Part shown: piece after piece, positions 36,470-43,992 of the stretch
How the letters are laid out: each line of letters opens with the position of its first letter
How positions within the stretch are numbered: the first letter of the stretch is position 1
Source: Mycolicibacterium sp. CBMA 247
Lineage (GTDB): Bacteria; Actinomycetota; Actinomycetes; Mycobacteriales; Mycobacteriaceae
DNA: 64,000 nucleotides
Direction: 5' to 3'
NCBI RefSeq assembly: GCF_009729095.1
Contig: NZ_VTGX01000001.1
Span: forward strand, 1-64,000
Notes under the pieces: generated by a model
What the model was told of the DNA's origin: nothing
Seen by the model: only the letters and a program-made list of their open reading frames with translations
Database searches by the model: none
Position numbers and translations under genes: made by a program

Positions 36470-36499
36470 CGAAGGTGCGATTGTGGCGTCAACCCCAGC

Positions 36500-36573
36500 G
36501 GTGGAGTGGCCGAGTGGTGAGGCAACGGCCTGCAAAGCCGTGCACACGGGTTCGATTCCCGTCTCCACCTCCA
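36500..36573 (+). tRNA. tRNA-Cys (GCA), copy 2
   Basis: Identical to the tRNA-Cys at 34102-34175; anticodon GCA, CCA encoded. Confidence 0.97.
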
Positions 36574-36587
36574 AAAAATTTCGACCA

Positions 36588-36662
36588 GCGCGATTAGCTC
36601 AGCGGGAGAGCGCTTCCCTGACACGGAAGAGGTCACTGGTTCAATCCCAGTATCGCGCACCA
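36588..36662 (+). tRNA. tRNA-Val (GAC), copy 2
   Basis: Identical to the tRNA-Val at 34190-34264; anticodon GAC, CCA encoded. Confidence 0.97.
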
Positions 36663-36679
36663 CAATATTTTGTAGATGA

Positions 36680-36705
36680 GGCCCGGTTTCGACCGGGCCT
36701 TCGTC
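36680..36705 (+). terminator. intrinsic terminator of tRNA cluster copy 2
   Basis: GGCCCGGT-TTCG-ACCGGGCC, a perfect 8-bp stem with the same loop as copy 1, then TTCGTC. Its similarity to the first terminator shows that the original duplication reached past the present repeat end. Confidence 0.8.
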
Positions 36706-36887
36706 GTCTCCGCGATGGCGCGGACCATACGCGAATCGTGCCGGTTGTCTGGTGTTGCGACTTCCATCGAGATGCGCCAAGCCTTCTCGCCCGTATGGGA
36801 TCTGACGCGTGACCGGGCGCTCGACTCAGCCGCAGCGAGAGTGTGAATCCGGCCACAGGACGACTGCTCGCCCGGTGATCGACAAAC

Positions 36888-37361
36888 TCAGGCCCCGCCC
36901 GCCGCACGACTCCCCAATCCACCGGGTGACCTCGGTGTCGTCGTTCCATAGTCCTCGTCACCGGAGATGACGCAGCCCACCTGGGACCGATCCCCAATGC
37001 CTGCACTCCACAGCGATTCGACCCAATCGGCGGCAGCATCGACGATCACGTCCTGAACGCAGAACCCGGCCCCGCGGGAAGCGAACATCGGCAGGTCGAT
37101 TTCAGCGGTGTTGTCGTGGTTGAAGGTGAACAGTTCCCGATGCGCCGTTATCGCCTGATTCAGTACATACGAATCCGGCCCGGCGAGTGCGACGGACACA
37201 TCGAAGGTGCCCTCTCCGTCCTGGTCCGCGAAGACGCCGACCTCGATCCCGATGGCCGCCTCGGGCAGGGACGCCACGATCGCCTGCAGCCGCGAGGCGG
37301 CCTGCTCCGAATGCGCGGCGAGTGCGCGAGCGAGCAGTTGGCAGTACTCATCGGGTCCCAT
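36888..37361 (-). CDS. hypothetical protein (DUF6389-like)
   Basis: A 157-residue soluble protein starting MGPDEYCQLLARALAAHSEQAASRLQAI, with VGVFADQDGEGTFDVSVALAGPDSYVLNQAI and a C-terminal VESLWSAGIG segment. The layout resembles a small family named DUF6389 from memory; I cannot verify it. No catalytic motif is obvious. It is alone between the second tRNA cluster and a divergent TetR gene. Confidence 0.7.
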   Translation of the reverse strand: MGPDEYCQLLARALAAHSEQAASRLQAIVASLPEAAIGIEVGVFADQDGEGTFDVSVALAGPDSYVLNQAITAHRELFTFNHDNTAEIDLPMFASRGAGFCVQDVIVDAAADWVESLWSAGIGDRSQVGCVISGDEDYGTTTPRSPGGLGSRAAGGA

Positions 37362-37451
37362 GGCGCGCAGCCTATCGACCGATTGCCCACGATCCCGCTA
37401 GCCGAACCCGCCGCATAGCATCGCCCATCGCGACGGGCGTTAAAGTCGAGC

Positions 37452-38030
37452 GTGCCCAGGATCAGCGCCTCATCGGTCGAAGAACACCGCGAGCTGGTTC
37501 AACAGCGCATCTTCGAGGCCTTCGCCACGCTGATGGCCGACCACAGCTTCGACGCGATCACGATGGCCAAGCTCGCGGCCGAGGCCGGTATCGGCCGAAC
37601 CGCGATCTATCACCACTTTCCCGACAAGGAGTCGGTGGTGATCGCGTTCGCCTCCCACGAGACGACCCGCTACCTCGACGGATTGCGGGACGCCCTGGCC
37701 GAAGTCGACGATCCGGTCGAACGACTGAGGGTCTACATCCGGCATCAGTTGGAGGCCGGGCAGGAATTCCACATGGGCATGGGCATGGGCATGGGCATGC
37801 AGCTCTACGGTGCGATGTCGACCGAGACAATGCTGGCCATCCGCGAACATGTGGTCGCCGTCGAGGACATGCTGCGCGAGATCCTGGCCGAGGGCGTGAC
37901 CGCGGGGCAGTTCGCCGTCGACGATGAGGCCGCCACCATGTCACTGCTTCACGCCTGCCTTGCCCCGCGCCACCTCCCCGCGGCGATCATCGAGCGATTT
38001 GTCCTGCGCGCATTGGGCGCCACACCCTAG
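37452..38030 (+). CDS. TetR family regulator next to heme oxygenase
   Basis: A 192-residue protein with helix-turn-helix DAITMAKLAAEAGIGRTAIYHHFPDKESVV (about 33-60). An unusual (Met-Gly)4 run in the ligand domain (about 108-116) is encoded by a hexanucleotide repeat. The start is GTG at 37452. It lies 110 bp upstream of the heme oxygenase gene, with a 33-bp perfect palindrome between them, so it probably represses that gene; heme or biliverdin as ligand is inference. Confidence 0.88.
   Translation: MPRISASSVEEHRELVQQRIFEAFATLMADHSFDAITMAKLAAEAGIGRTAIYHHFPDKESVVIAFASHETTRYLDGLRDALAEVDDPVERLRVYIRHQLEAGQEFHMGMGMGMGMQLYGAMSTETMLAIREHVVAVEDMLREILAEGVTAGQFAVDDEAATMSLLHACLAPRHLPAAIIERFVLRALGATP
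37773..37799 (+). repeat. in-frame ATGGGC hexanucleotide repeat
   Basis: Four tandem copies of ATGGGC plus ATG encode Met-Gly-Met-Gly-Met-Gly-Met-Gly-Met inside the TetR gene. Copy-number change would add or remove Met-Gly pairs without a frameshift. Confidence 0.9.
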
Positions 38031-38077
38031 CCACGCAACGTAGCTCCCCGAACCCGTCGGCACCGTGTTAGGTTTCC

Positions 38078-38110
38078 GACAGGTTGTCAGCATCATGCTG
38101 ACAACCTGTC
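38078..38110. promoter_or_regulatory. 33-bp perfect palindrome, probable TetR operator
   Basis: GACAGGTTGTCAGCAT-c-ATGCTGACAACCTGTC has 16-bp arms with no mismatch and a 1-base centre. It lies 30 bp upstream of the heme oxygenase ATG and 47 bp after the TetR stop. The left arm contains TTGTCA, a possible -35. Such length fits a high-affinity TetR site. Confidence 0.8.
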
Positions 38111-38140
38111 AAAGTTGAGTCCTACCAAGTGGAGCCGAGC

Positions 38141-38797
38141 ATGCCGCCAAGCCCCGTCGTGTCCGAGTCCGTCCGTTCCCTGTCCGCGGCGATGCGCCAG
38201 GACTCGACAGACCAGCACGACGCCGCCGAACAGTCGCCGTTTGTCACCGAACTGCTCAGTGGACGGGTCAGCGAGCAGGGCTATATCGCCTATCTGCTGC
38301 GGTTGCGGGCGATTTACCGTGCCCTGGAGGACGCTGTCCGGGAGCACCGTGACGACCCGCTGGTCGGCGCCGTGTATGACCCCGCACTGGAGCGACTGGA
38401 GGCCATCGACGCCGACCTGGCCCACTGGGCACCCGGCGCGGCTCGCGACGTCGACTCACCGGCGGTACACGCTTATTGCGCTCGATTCGCCGATTCCCCG
38501 TGGGGCGGGGCGCTGGTGGCGCACCACTACACCCGCTATCTCGGCGACCTTTCCGGTGGCCAGGCCATCGGTCGCATCTTGGGGCGCTCCTTCGACCTCG
38601 ACGGCGAAGGCCTGGCGTTCTACACGTTCCCGGTGCGACCCAAGCCCTACAAGGACGCCTACCGCGACCGCCTCGACGGGCTCGGCCTGGACGACAAAGA
38701 AATCGATCGCGTGGTCGACGAGGTGAAACTGGCCTTCGGCCTCAACCAGAGCGTGTTCGACGAACTTGCCGAGAACCTGCCGGCCTACCGCCGCTGA
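38141..38797 (+). CDS. biliverdin-producing heme oxygenase (HO-1/HmuO family)
   Basis: A 218-residue protein that opens heme to biliverdin, CO and iron. The proximal His is in STDQHDAAEQSPFV (like TAQAHEKAENS in HmuO), and the distal helix reads YTRYLGDLSGGQAIGRIL. It is the canonical HO fold, not the MhuD type usual in mycobacteria. A GTG at 38129 is in frame; GGAG sits between it and the ATG at 38141, which I prefer. It lies between a TetR gene and IdeR boxes, which points to iron acquisition from heme. Confidence 0.93.
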   Translation: MPPSPVVSESVRSLSAAMRQDSTDQHDAAEQSPFVTELLSGRVSEQGYIAYLLRLRAIYRALEDAVREHRDDPLVGAVYDPALERLEAIDADLAHWAPGAARDVDSPAVHAYCARFADSPWGGALVAHHYTRYLGDLSGGQAIGRILGRSFDLDGEGLAFYTFPVRPKPYKDAYRDRLDGLGLDDKEIDRVVDEVKLAFGLNQSVFDELAENLPAYRR

Positions 38798-38849
38798 CCG
38801 GCGGCTACGCCTGCAATCCGGCGAAGGGATACCCCACATTCGCCACAAA

Positions 38850-38868
38850 TTAGGCTACGCTACCGAAG
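38850..38868 (+). promoter_or_regulatory. IdeR-like iron box (weak)
   Basis: TTAGGCTACGCTACCGAAG matches the left half of the IdeR consensus TTAGGTTAGGCTAACCTAA well and the right half poorly. It is 30 bp (start to start) upstream of a better box, as in tandem IdeR sites. Confidence 0.45.
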
Positions 38869-38879
38869 ATTCGCCCAAC

Positions 38880-38898
38880 TTTGGTTAGGCAAACCTTT
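38880..38898 (+). promoter_or_regulatory. IdeR iron box upstream of the small ORF/PPE operon
   Basis: TTTGGTTAGGCAAACCTTT matches the 19-bp IdeR consensus at about 15 positions and keeps the central GGTTAGGCNAACC core. It lies 18 bp before the small ORF start, suiting iron-dependent repression. Confidence 0.8.
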
Positions 38899-38916
38899 AA
38901 ACCAGGAGCAGAGTCG

Positions 38917-38997
38917 ATGATCTTCGGCATCGCCACCCGCCTGGCCAACGGCGCGGTTTCCACCTCGCCGGCCTCCCCGATGAGCAACCCGCTATGA
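38917..38997 (+). CDS. 26-residue small ORF coupled to PPE gene
   Basis: ATG at 38917, with AGGAG 9 nt upstream. The product begins [12 protein letters not shown] and ends MSNPL. Its TGA overlaps the PPE ATG by 4 nt (ATGA), so translation is coupled. It is too short for a folded domain; it may be a leader that regulates PPE translation or a small membrane-active peptide. Function unknown. Confidence 0.6.
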   Translation: MIFGIATRLANGAVSTSPASPMSNPL

Positions 38998-40532
38998 CCG
39001 CCCCGGTGTGGATGGCCGTGCCCCCCGAGGTGCACTCGACCCTGCTCAGCAGTGGCCCAGGCGCCGGGCCAATGCTGGCCGCAGCGGGAGCATGGAGCTC
39101 ACTGAGCACCGAATATTCCTCCGCAGCAACCGAATTGACCGCTCTCATGGGTACGGTTCAGGCCGGGGTGTGGGAGGGAGCCAGTGCAGAGCGGTACACG
39201 GCTGCGCACATTCCCTACCTCGCCTGGCTGAGCCAGACCAGTGCCAGTAGCGCCGAGGTGGCCGCCCAGATCGAGACCGCAGCGGCTTCTTACACTGCGG
39301 CCCTGGCGGCCATGCCGACGCTGGCCGAGCTGGCCGCCAACCGCACCACCCTCGGGGTGCTGGCGGCCACCAACTTCTTTGGGATCAACACCGTCCCCAT
39401 CGCGGTCAACGAGGCCGACTACGTCCGGATGTGGATTCAGGCCGCGACCACGATGACCGTCTACCAGGCCTCCTCCGAGGTGGCAGTGACGACCGCCCCG
39501 CCGTCCACCGCGGCACCGGTACTGCTGGCACCGGGTGTCGGGGAAGCAGGTTCGGGGTCGGTCACGATGATGCAGTCCGCGGCCCAGGCCCGGGCCACCG
39601 AATCCGGATTGGCGTGGTCGTTCGAGGATCCGATCGAGAAATGGCTCGCCGAAAACTCCGAGCATTTCCACGGGATGTATGTGCAGCTCAAGCAGTTGAT
39701 CCTGGAGCCTTGGAAGATTCCTCAGATCCTCGCCGAGATCATTGCCGACCCGTCGTTGCTGTTCACCACATACATAAACGTCTTCTTCCTCGGCGCGTAC
39801 GCGGCCACCTTCGCCCTGCTGGGAACCCCGCTCTATGCCGCAGTGATCGGTGCGGTGTCCCCGGCCGCGCTCGGCCTGCTCGGGCTCGTGGGGCTGGCCC
39901 CAAACTACGACATTCCGATCGATGAACCCGCACCCGCGGCGGTCAATCAGCCCGCCGAGCATCCCGCGGTCGCCGCGCTGCCCGGACCCTCAGCACCATC
40001 GGTGCCCGCAGGCGCACCGGCCGCGCCGGCACCCACCTCGGCGCCAGTCACCCCCGCGCCTTCGCCCACGCCGATGTCCACCGGCGCGGAAACCAGCATC
40101 TATGCGGTGCCGGGCGGCGGCCCCGGATTCGGCTTCGGTCCGACGATGCGCCACAGCGCCACCGCCCAAGCCTCGGACTCAGTCGGGGCATCCGCCGCAT
40201 CGGCTGCGACAGCCGCCGCGATCAACCGGAGACGGTCGCAGGCCCGCAAGCGACATGGTGGGACTGCCAAGGACCGTGGCTACCGCTACGAGTTCATGAC
40301 GGCCGACGGCGCCGCTGCCGCGCCGCCGCCCGAGCAGCCCACCTGCACCAGCGCCTCCAGCAGCAGTGCCGGAGACCTCGGATTCACCGGCACCGCAGTG
40401 AAATCGACCGTTGCCGGACCGGCCGGACTGACCACGTTGGCCGATGACACCTTCGGCAACGGCACGACGATCCCGATGATGCCCGGCAGCTGGCAGACCG
40501 AGGCCGACGGAGCCGACCCGAGCGCGACCTAG
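38994..40532 (+). CDS. PPE family protein, PPW subfamily (PPE37-like)
   Basis: A 512-residue protein with PPE at residues 10-12 and the N-terminal PPE helical domain (about 1-175, with [25 protein letters not shown]). The central part has hydrophobic stretches, followed by a Pro/Ala-rich linker (about 305-365). The C-terminus has GFTGT and PMMPGSW, the marks of the PPE-PPW group. PPE proteins are type VII secretion substrates of the cell surface. M. tuberculosis PPE37 is iron-repressed and linked to heme use, and the IdeR boxes and heme oxygenase here support a similar role (inference). No PE partner is encoded nearby. Confidence 0.9.
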   Translation: MTAPVWMAVPPEVHSTLLSSGPGAGPMLAAAGAWSSLSTEYSSAATELTALMGTVQAGVWEGASAERYTAAHIPYLAWLSQTSASSAEVAAQIETAAASYTAALAAMPTLAELAANRTTLGVLAATNFFGINTVPIAVNEADYVRMWIQAATTMTVYQASSEVAVTTAPPSTAAPVLLAPGVGEAGSGSVTMMQSAAQARATESGLAWSFEDPIEKWLAENSEHFHGMYVQLKQLILEPWKIPQILAEIIADPSLLFTTYINVFFLGAYAATFALLGTPLYAAVIGAVSPAALGLLGLVGLAPNYDIPIDEPAPAAVNQPAEHPAVAALPGPSAPSVPAGAPAAPAPTSAPVTPAPSPTPMSTGAETSIYAVPGGGPGFGFGPTMRHSATAQASDSVGASAASAATAAAINRRRSQARKRHGGTAKDRGYRYEFMTADGAAAAPPPEQPTCTSASSSSAGDLGFTGTAVKSTVAGPAGLTTLADDTFGNGTTIPMMPGSWQTEADGADPSAT

Positions 40533-41587
40533 CTCGAGCGGCGAGCCAGCTCCCGCAGCACCAGATCGGTTGCGTCCCAATCCATGCACTTGTCGGTGAC
40601 CGACTGACCGTAGGTGAGCGGTCGCGCGTCGGGCGACTGGGCACCGGCAATCAGGAAGCTCTCCAGCATCACACCGCTGATCGGGAGCCCGTCACGCATC
40701 AGCTGGGCCACTTCGGCGGCCACCGACGCCTGGCGGACATGGTCCTTACCGGAATTGGCGTGGCTGCAATCGATCACGACGCGACCGGGAAGCCCGGCGC
40801 CGGTCAGCTTGGCGGCGGTCTCGGCCACCGCGTCGGCTCGGTAGTTCGGTCCGTTGGTGCCACCGCGCAGGATCACGTGGCAGTCCTCATTACCTTCGGT
40901 GCTCACCACCGCGCCGCGGCCCAGATCGTCCATGCCGAAGAAAACATGCTCGGCGGCAGCGGCTTTCACGCCGTCGACGGCGACCTGGATGTTGCCGTCG
41001 GTGCCGTTCTTGAACCCGACCGGCATCGAGAGGCCCGATGCCAGCTGACGATGCACCTGCGACTCGGTGGTCCGTGCACCGATCGCGCCCCAGGCCACGG
41101 CATCGGCGATGTACTGCGGGCTGGTCGGCTCCAGGAACTCACACCCGACGGGCAGGCCGATGTCGATGATGTCGAGCAGCAATTGACGGGCGATACGCAA
41201 TCCGCGGGCCACGTCGAAGGTGCCGTCCATCCCCGGGTCGTTGATCAGGCCCTTCCAGCCGATCGTGGTGCGCGGCTTCTCGAAGTACACCCGCATCACG
41301 ATCTTGAGCTGGCCCTTGAGCTCGTCGGCCACCTTGACCAGCCGGCTGGCGTACTCCAGCGCGGCCGCGGGATCGTGCACCGAACACGGGCCGACGACCA
41401 CCAGCAGCCGGTCGTCACGACCGGCCAGGATGTCGGCGATCTCATCGCGGTCGCGGGCCACCCGCTCGGCGCGGCGCTCCCCCAGCGGGAATTCGGTCAG
41501 CACGTCGTGCGGGCTGGGAATCGCGCTGAAACTACGGACTCGTCGGTCCGATGTGGCGGGGGCATTGGCGATCTGCGCCAAATCCAT
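40529..41587 (-). CDS. 3-deoxy-7-phosphoheptulonate synthase, class I
   Basis: A 352-residue AroF/AroG/AroH-type enzyme joining phosphoenolpyruvate and erythrose 4-phosphate, the first step of the shikimate pathway. It has [66 protein letters not shown] and [12 protein letters not shown] (metal and substrate residues). This is the class I type, whereas M. tuberculosis AroG is class II. The frame is open upstream to 41758, but the conserved N-terminus begins at the ATG at 41587. The 5' leader carries an attenuator. The stop overlaps the convergent PPE stop. Confidence 0.95.
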   Translation of the reverse strand: MDLAQIANAPATSDRRVRSFSAIPSPHDVLTEFPLGERRAERVARDRDEIADILAGRDDRLLVVVGPCSVHDPAAALEYASRLVKVADELKGQLKIVMRVYFEKPRTTIGWKGLINDPGMDGTFDVARGLRIARQLLLDIIDIGLPVGCEFLEPTSPQYIADAVAWGAIGARTTESQVHRQLASGLSMPVGFKNGTDGNIQVAVDGVKAAAAEHVFFGMDDLGRGAVVSTEGNEDCHVILRGGTNGPNYRADAVAETAAKLTGAGLPGRVVIDCSHANSGKDHVRQASVAAEVAQLMRDGLPISGVMLESFLIAGAQSPDARPLTYGQSVTDKCMDWDATDLVLRELARRSS

Positions 41588-41648
41588 TTTCAGGTGCCTT
41601 CCTGGTGGTGGGCACCTGGCAAAGATCCGGCGCCCTGTAACGACGAAA

Positions 41649-41671
41649 GGCAGCGACCGATGGTCACTGCC
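41649..41671 (-). terminator. leader terminator (attenuator) before DAHP synthase
   Basis: On the minus strand GGCAGTGACC-atc-GGTCGCTGCC forms a 10-bp stem (one G-U), followed by TTTCGTCGTT. It lies between the leader peptide stop and the structural gene, where transcription would end when aromatic amino acids are plentiful. Confidence 0.7.
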
Positions 41672-41693
41672 TGGGCTCCGGGTGGATGCGTGC

Positions 41694-41768
41694 TTAGTGC
41701 TGCGCTTTATCGGCTCCGCCCGGAGCCTTGATAAAGCGCCAATAGCTGGCACACACACCGATAGTCAC
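41694..41768 (-). CDS. aromatic-amino-acid leader peptide
   Basis: A 24-codon ORF from GTG at 41768 to TAA at 41694. It contains the run ASYWRFIK: Tyr, Trp and Phe codons within four residues. A -10 box TAGCCT (41781-41776) lies exactly 7 nt before the GTG, so the transcript should be leaderless. The Tyr-Trp-Arg-Phe codons abut or enter the 5' arm of the pause hairpin. This is the classic layout for ribosome-mediated attenuation by several aromatic amino acids. Confidence 0.75.
   Translation of the reverse strand: MTIGVCASYWRFIKAPGGADKAQH
41702..41739 (-). promoter_or_regulatory. pause/anti-terminator hairpin of the DAHP synthase leader
   Basis: GCGCTTTATC-aa-GGCTCC-gggc-GGAGCC-GATAAAGCGC is a long perfect stem interrupted by a 2-nt bulge. 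Its 5' arm overlaps the Arg-Phe-Ile codons of the leader. The GGCTCCGGG part can instead pair with CCCGGAGCC (41682-41674) just before the terminator stem, giving mutually exclusive structures. Confidence 0.7.
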
Positions 41769-41854
41769 GTCGGCCAGGCTACACGACCGCCCACGCGGGA
41801 CCGCAACCGGCAGTTCACAAGCATGAGTTGTGAGCACGACCTACGATTCTGGAC

Positions 41855-42790
41855 ATGCCGCTCAGCCCCCGAATGCCCGAGCTGGCAGCGTTCGAAGTGC
41901 TGCTGGTGATCGCGCGTACCGGCAGCCTCGGCGCCGCCGGGCGTGAGCTGGGACTCACCCAGCAGGCGGTGTCCTCGCGGCTGGCCTCCATCGAAGCCCA
42001 GACCGGGGTGCGGCTGGTGCAGCGCAGCCCCCGTGGATCGCGGCTGACCGCAGCGGGTGCGGTCGTCGCCGAGTGGGCCGACCAGTTACTGGATGTCGCA
42101 CAACGCGTGGATGCCGGATTGGCCTCGATGCGCACCGAAAACCACAGTCGCGTCACTGTGGCAGCCAGCCTCACCATCGCCGAACAACTCATGCCACGCT
42201 GGTTGGTGTCGCTGCAGGCCGACGCTGCACGCCGCGGTGTGGCAGCGCCCCAGGTCATCCTCACCGCAGCCAACAGCGATCAGGTGATCGCTGCGGTGCA
42301 CGACGGATCGGCCGACCTCGGATTCATCGAATCCCCAGGTGTGCCAACAGGACTGCGCAGCCGGGTGATCGAGCATGACGAACTGGTCGCCGTGGTGCCG
42401 CCCGATCACAAGTGGACCCGCCGATCGGCACCGGTCAGCCCCGCCGAGCTCAACGACACCCCGCTGGTTTCGCGGGAAACCGGTTCGGGCACAAGGGAAG
42501 CCCTCCACACCGCGCTGCGTGCCGCGCTTGGGCCGTCGAGTCAACAGGCCGACCCCGCCATCGAACTGTCCTCGGCGACCGCCATGCGCGCCGCGGTGCT
42601 GGCCGGTGCCGGGCCGGCGGTGATGAGCCGGCTGGCCGTCGCAGACGACCTCACCCTGGGCCGGCTGCGCGAAGTGCCCATCGCCGGGCTTGATCTGGGT
42701 CGCGAACTGCGCGCCATCTGGTCGGGTGGCCGCACACCTCCAGCCGGGGCGGTACGCGATCTGCTCAGCCACATCGCCTCGGCGCGTTGA
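41855..42790 (+). CDS. LysR family transcriptional regulator
   Basis: A 311-residue protein with the LysR winged helix (LAAFEVLLVIARTGSLGAAGRELGLTQQAVSSRLASIEAQTGVRLVQRS, about 10-58) and a two-lobed effector domain (VTVAASLTIAEQLMPRWL..., ELVAVVPPDHKW). Its stop is 2 nt from the stop of the convergent TDT transporter, a pairing common for LysR regulators and the transporters they control. Ligand unknown. Confidence 0.93.
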   Translation: MPLSPRMPELAAFEVLLVIARTGSLGAAGRELGLTQQAVSSRLASIEAQTGVRLVQRSPRGSRLTAAGAVVAEWADQLLDVAQRVDAGLASMRTENHSRVTVAASLTIAEQLMPRWLVSLQADAARRGVAAPQVILTAANSDQVIAAVHDGSADLGFIESPGVPTGLRSRVIEHDELVAVVPPDHKWTRRSAPVSPAELNDTPLVSRETGSGTREALHTALRAALGPSSQQADPAIELSSATAMRAAVLAGAGPAVMSRLAVADDLTLGRLREVPIAGLDLGRELRAIWSGGRTPPAGAVRDLLSHIASAR

Positions 42791-42792
42791 CC

Positions 42793-43917
42793 TCAGACGC
42801 GCAACAGCCGGCCGGACCGCAGCCCGCGAGCGGTGTTGGTGGCAACTGTCGCCCAGGCACCGAGCAGCACCAGGTACAGCGCGACCGCAAGCCAGGAGAT
42901 CACCACGGCACCGGTGGCCGCGCCCAGAGCGGACGCACCCGTCACGCAGGTTCCCACCGGGAAGGTGAAGCTCCACCAGGTCAGGCTGAACGACAACCCG
43001 CGCCGCGCCCCGTGCACCGTCAACGCAGCCGCCAGACAGAACACGAACGCCCCGAAACCGCCCATCACCAGGCCGTAAACGATGCCGAAGGCGTGCAGCG
43101 CCGACACCGTGGCCGCATCGGCCACCACCGACCCGGCATGCGAGCCCAGCAGGTTGGCCGCGGTGATCGACTGGCCCACAACCCCGAGCACGATCCACAC
43201 CGTCGGAATCGCCTGCACCTCTCTGAAGCCGCCGTGCATGAGGCGCGAGTACACCATGGTGGTGGTGATCAGGCCGGCCAGCAGGCTCAACCCGAACATC
43301 GCATAGCAGGCCACCAGCAAGGTCATTCCCGCCTGCCCCGGGCCGAGGTGCGACAGCAGCAGGGCGCCCGTGGACGCTGACACCATGGGCGAAACCACCG
43401 GCATCATCCAGGCCGGCACCGCGGCGATGTCGGTGTGATCCTCGCGGGTGATCATCGCGAACGGAAGCCACAGAGCGACAACCAATCCCAGTATCGTTCC
43501 GGCGGTCCACAACACCACGTCGAGCGCCACGGCCGCGGATTGACCGATGACGCCGGGCCCGAGCAACAATGCACCGGCACCGACGGTGAGCAGCGCCATC
43601 GCCGGGGCGCCGTAGAACTGGCCCATCACGTGGTGCGCCGCATAGGCTTTCGCCTGTTCACGGTGCCGGATCCAGTGTGTCGCAAACGCAGCCGCCAGAA
43701 CGACCAACCAGGTGCCGGCAAGAACCCATACCGCGGTGGCGAATTCGTGTAGGCCGGGTACGTGCAGCGGCAGGGTCGCCGCGGCCGTCGCGACGATGCC
43801 GGTGCCCATCACCGAGGCGAACCAGTTCGGCGTGATGTGCCGGAAGACAGAACCGGCGCTGTCCAATTCGGCCAGCTGCGCGGTGCGCGACGGCCTCGAC
43901 GCGATGTAGTTGGTCAC
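42793..43917 (-). CDS. TDT family transporter (SLAC1/TehA/Ssu1-like)
   Basis: A 374-residue protein with about ten membrane helices. The N-terminal ITPNWFASVMGTGIVATAAATLPL motif is the TDT signature, as in TehA and the sulfite exporter Ssu1. It probably exports or conducts a small anion such as sulfite or a dicarboxylate. The convergent LysR gene is the likely regulator. Confidence 0.9.
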   Translation of the reverse strand: MTNYIASRPSRTAQLAELDSAGSVFRHITPNWFASVMGTGIVATAAATLPLHVPGLHEFATAVWVLAGTWLVVLAAAFATHWIRHREQAKAYAAHHVMGQFYGAPAMALLTVGAGALLLGPGVIGQSAAVALDVVLWTAGTILGLVVALWLPFAMITREDHTDIAAVPAWMMPVVSPMVSASTGALLLSHLGPGQAGMTLLVACYAMFGLSLLAGLITTTMVYSRLMHGGFREVQAIPTVWIVLGVVGQSITAANLLGSHAGSVVADAATVSALHAFGIVYGLVMGGFGAFVFCLAAALTVHGARRGLSFSLTWWSFTFPVGTCVTGASALGAATGAVVISWLAVALYLVLLGAWATVATNTARGLRSGRLLRV

Positions 43918-43992
43918 TCACCAATGTTCACTGCGGTGACAGATCACCGGTAGGCACCACAACGTTGTGGCGTCACAAACCGAGCTTGTGGC

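Larger units (their letters stand above)
36340..36663 (+). repeat. 324-bp direct repeat, copy 2 (tRNA Gly-Cys-Val)
   Basis: Second copy, offset 2398 bp from the first, 322 of 324 positions identical. The three tRNA sequences are identical between copies. The 2074-bp interval between copies holds the terminator of copy 1, the kinase homologue and the promoter of copy 2. Confidence 0.97.

Noticed and set aside
33932..36663. Integrative element inserted at a tRNA gene
   Set aside because: No integrase, excisionase or transposase lies between the repeats, and the whole tRNA cluster with promoter and terminator is repeated rather than a short tRNA end.
38917..38997. PE protein partner of the PPE
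   Set aside because: The product is 26 residues with no Pro-Glu motif and is far shorter than the ~100-residue PE domain.
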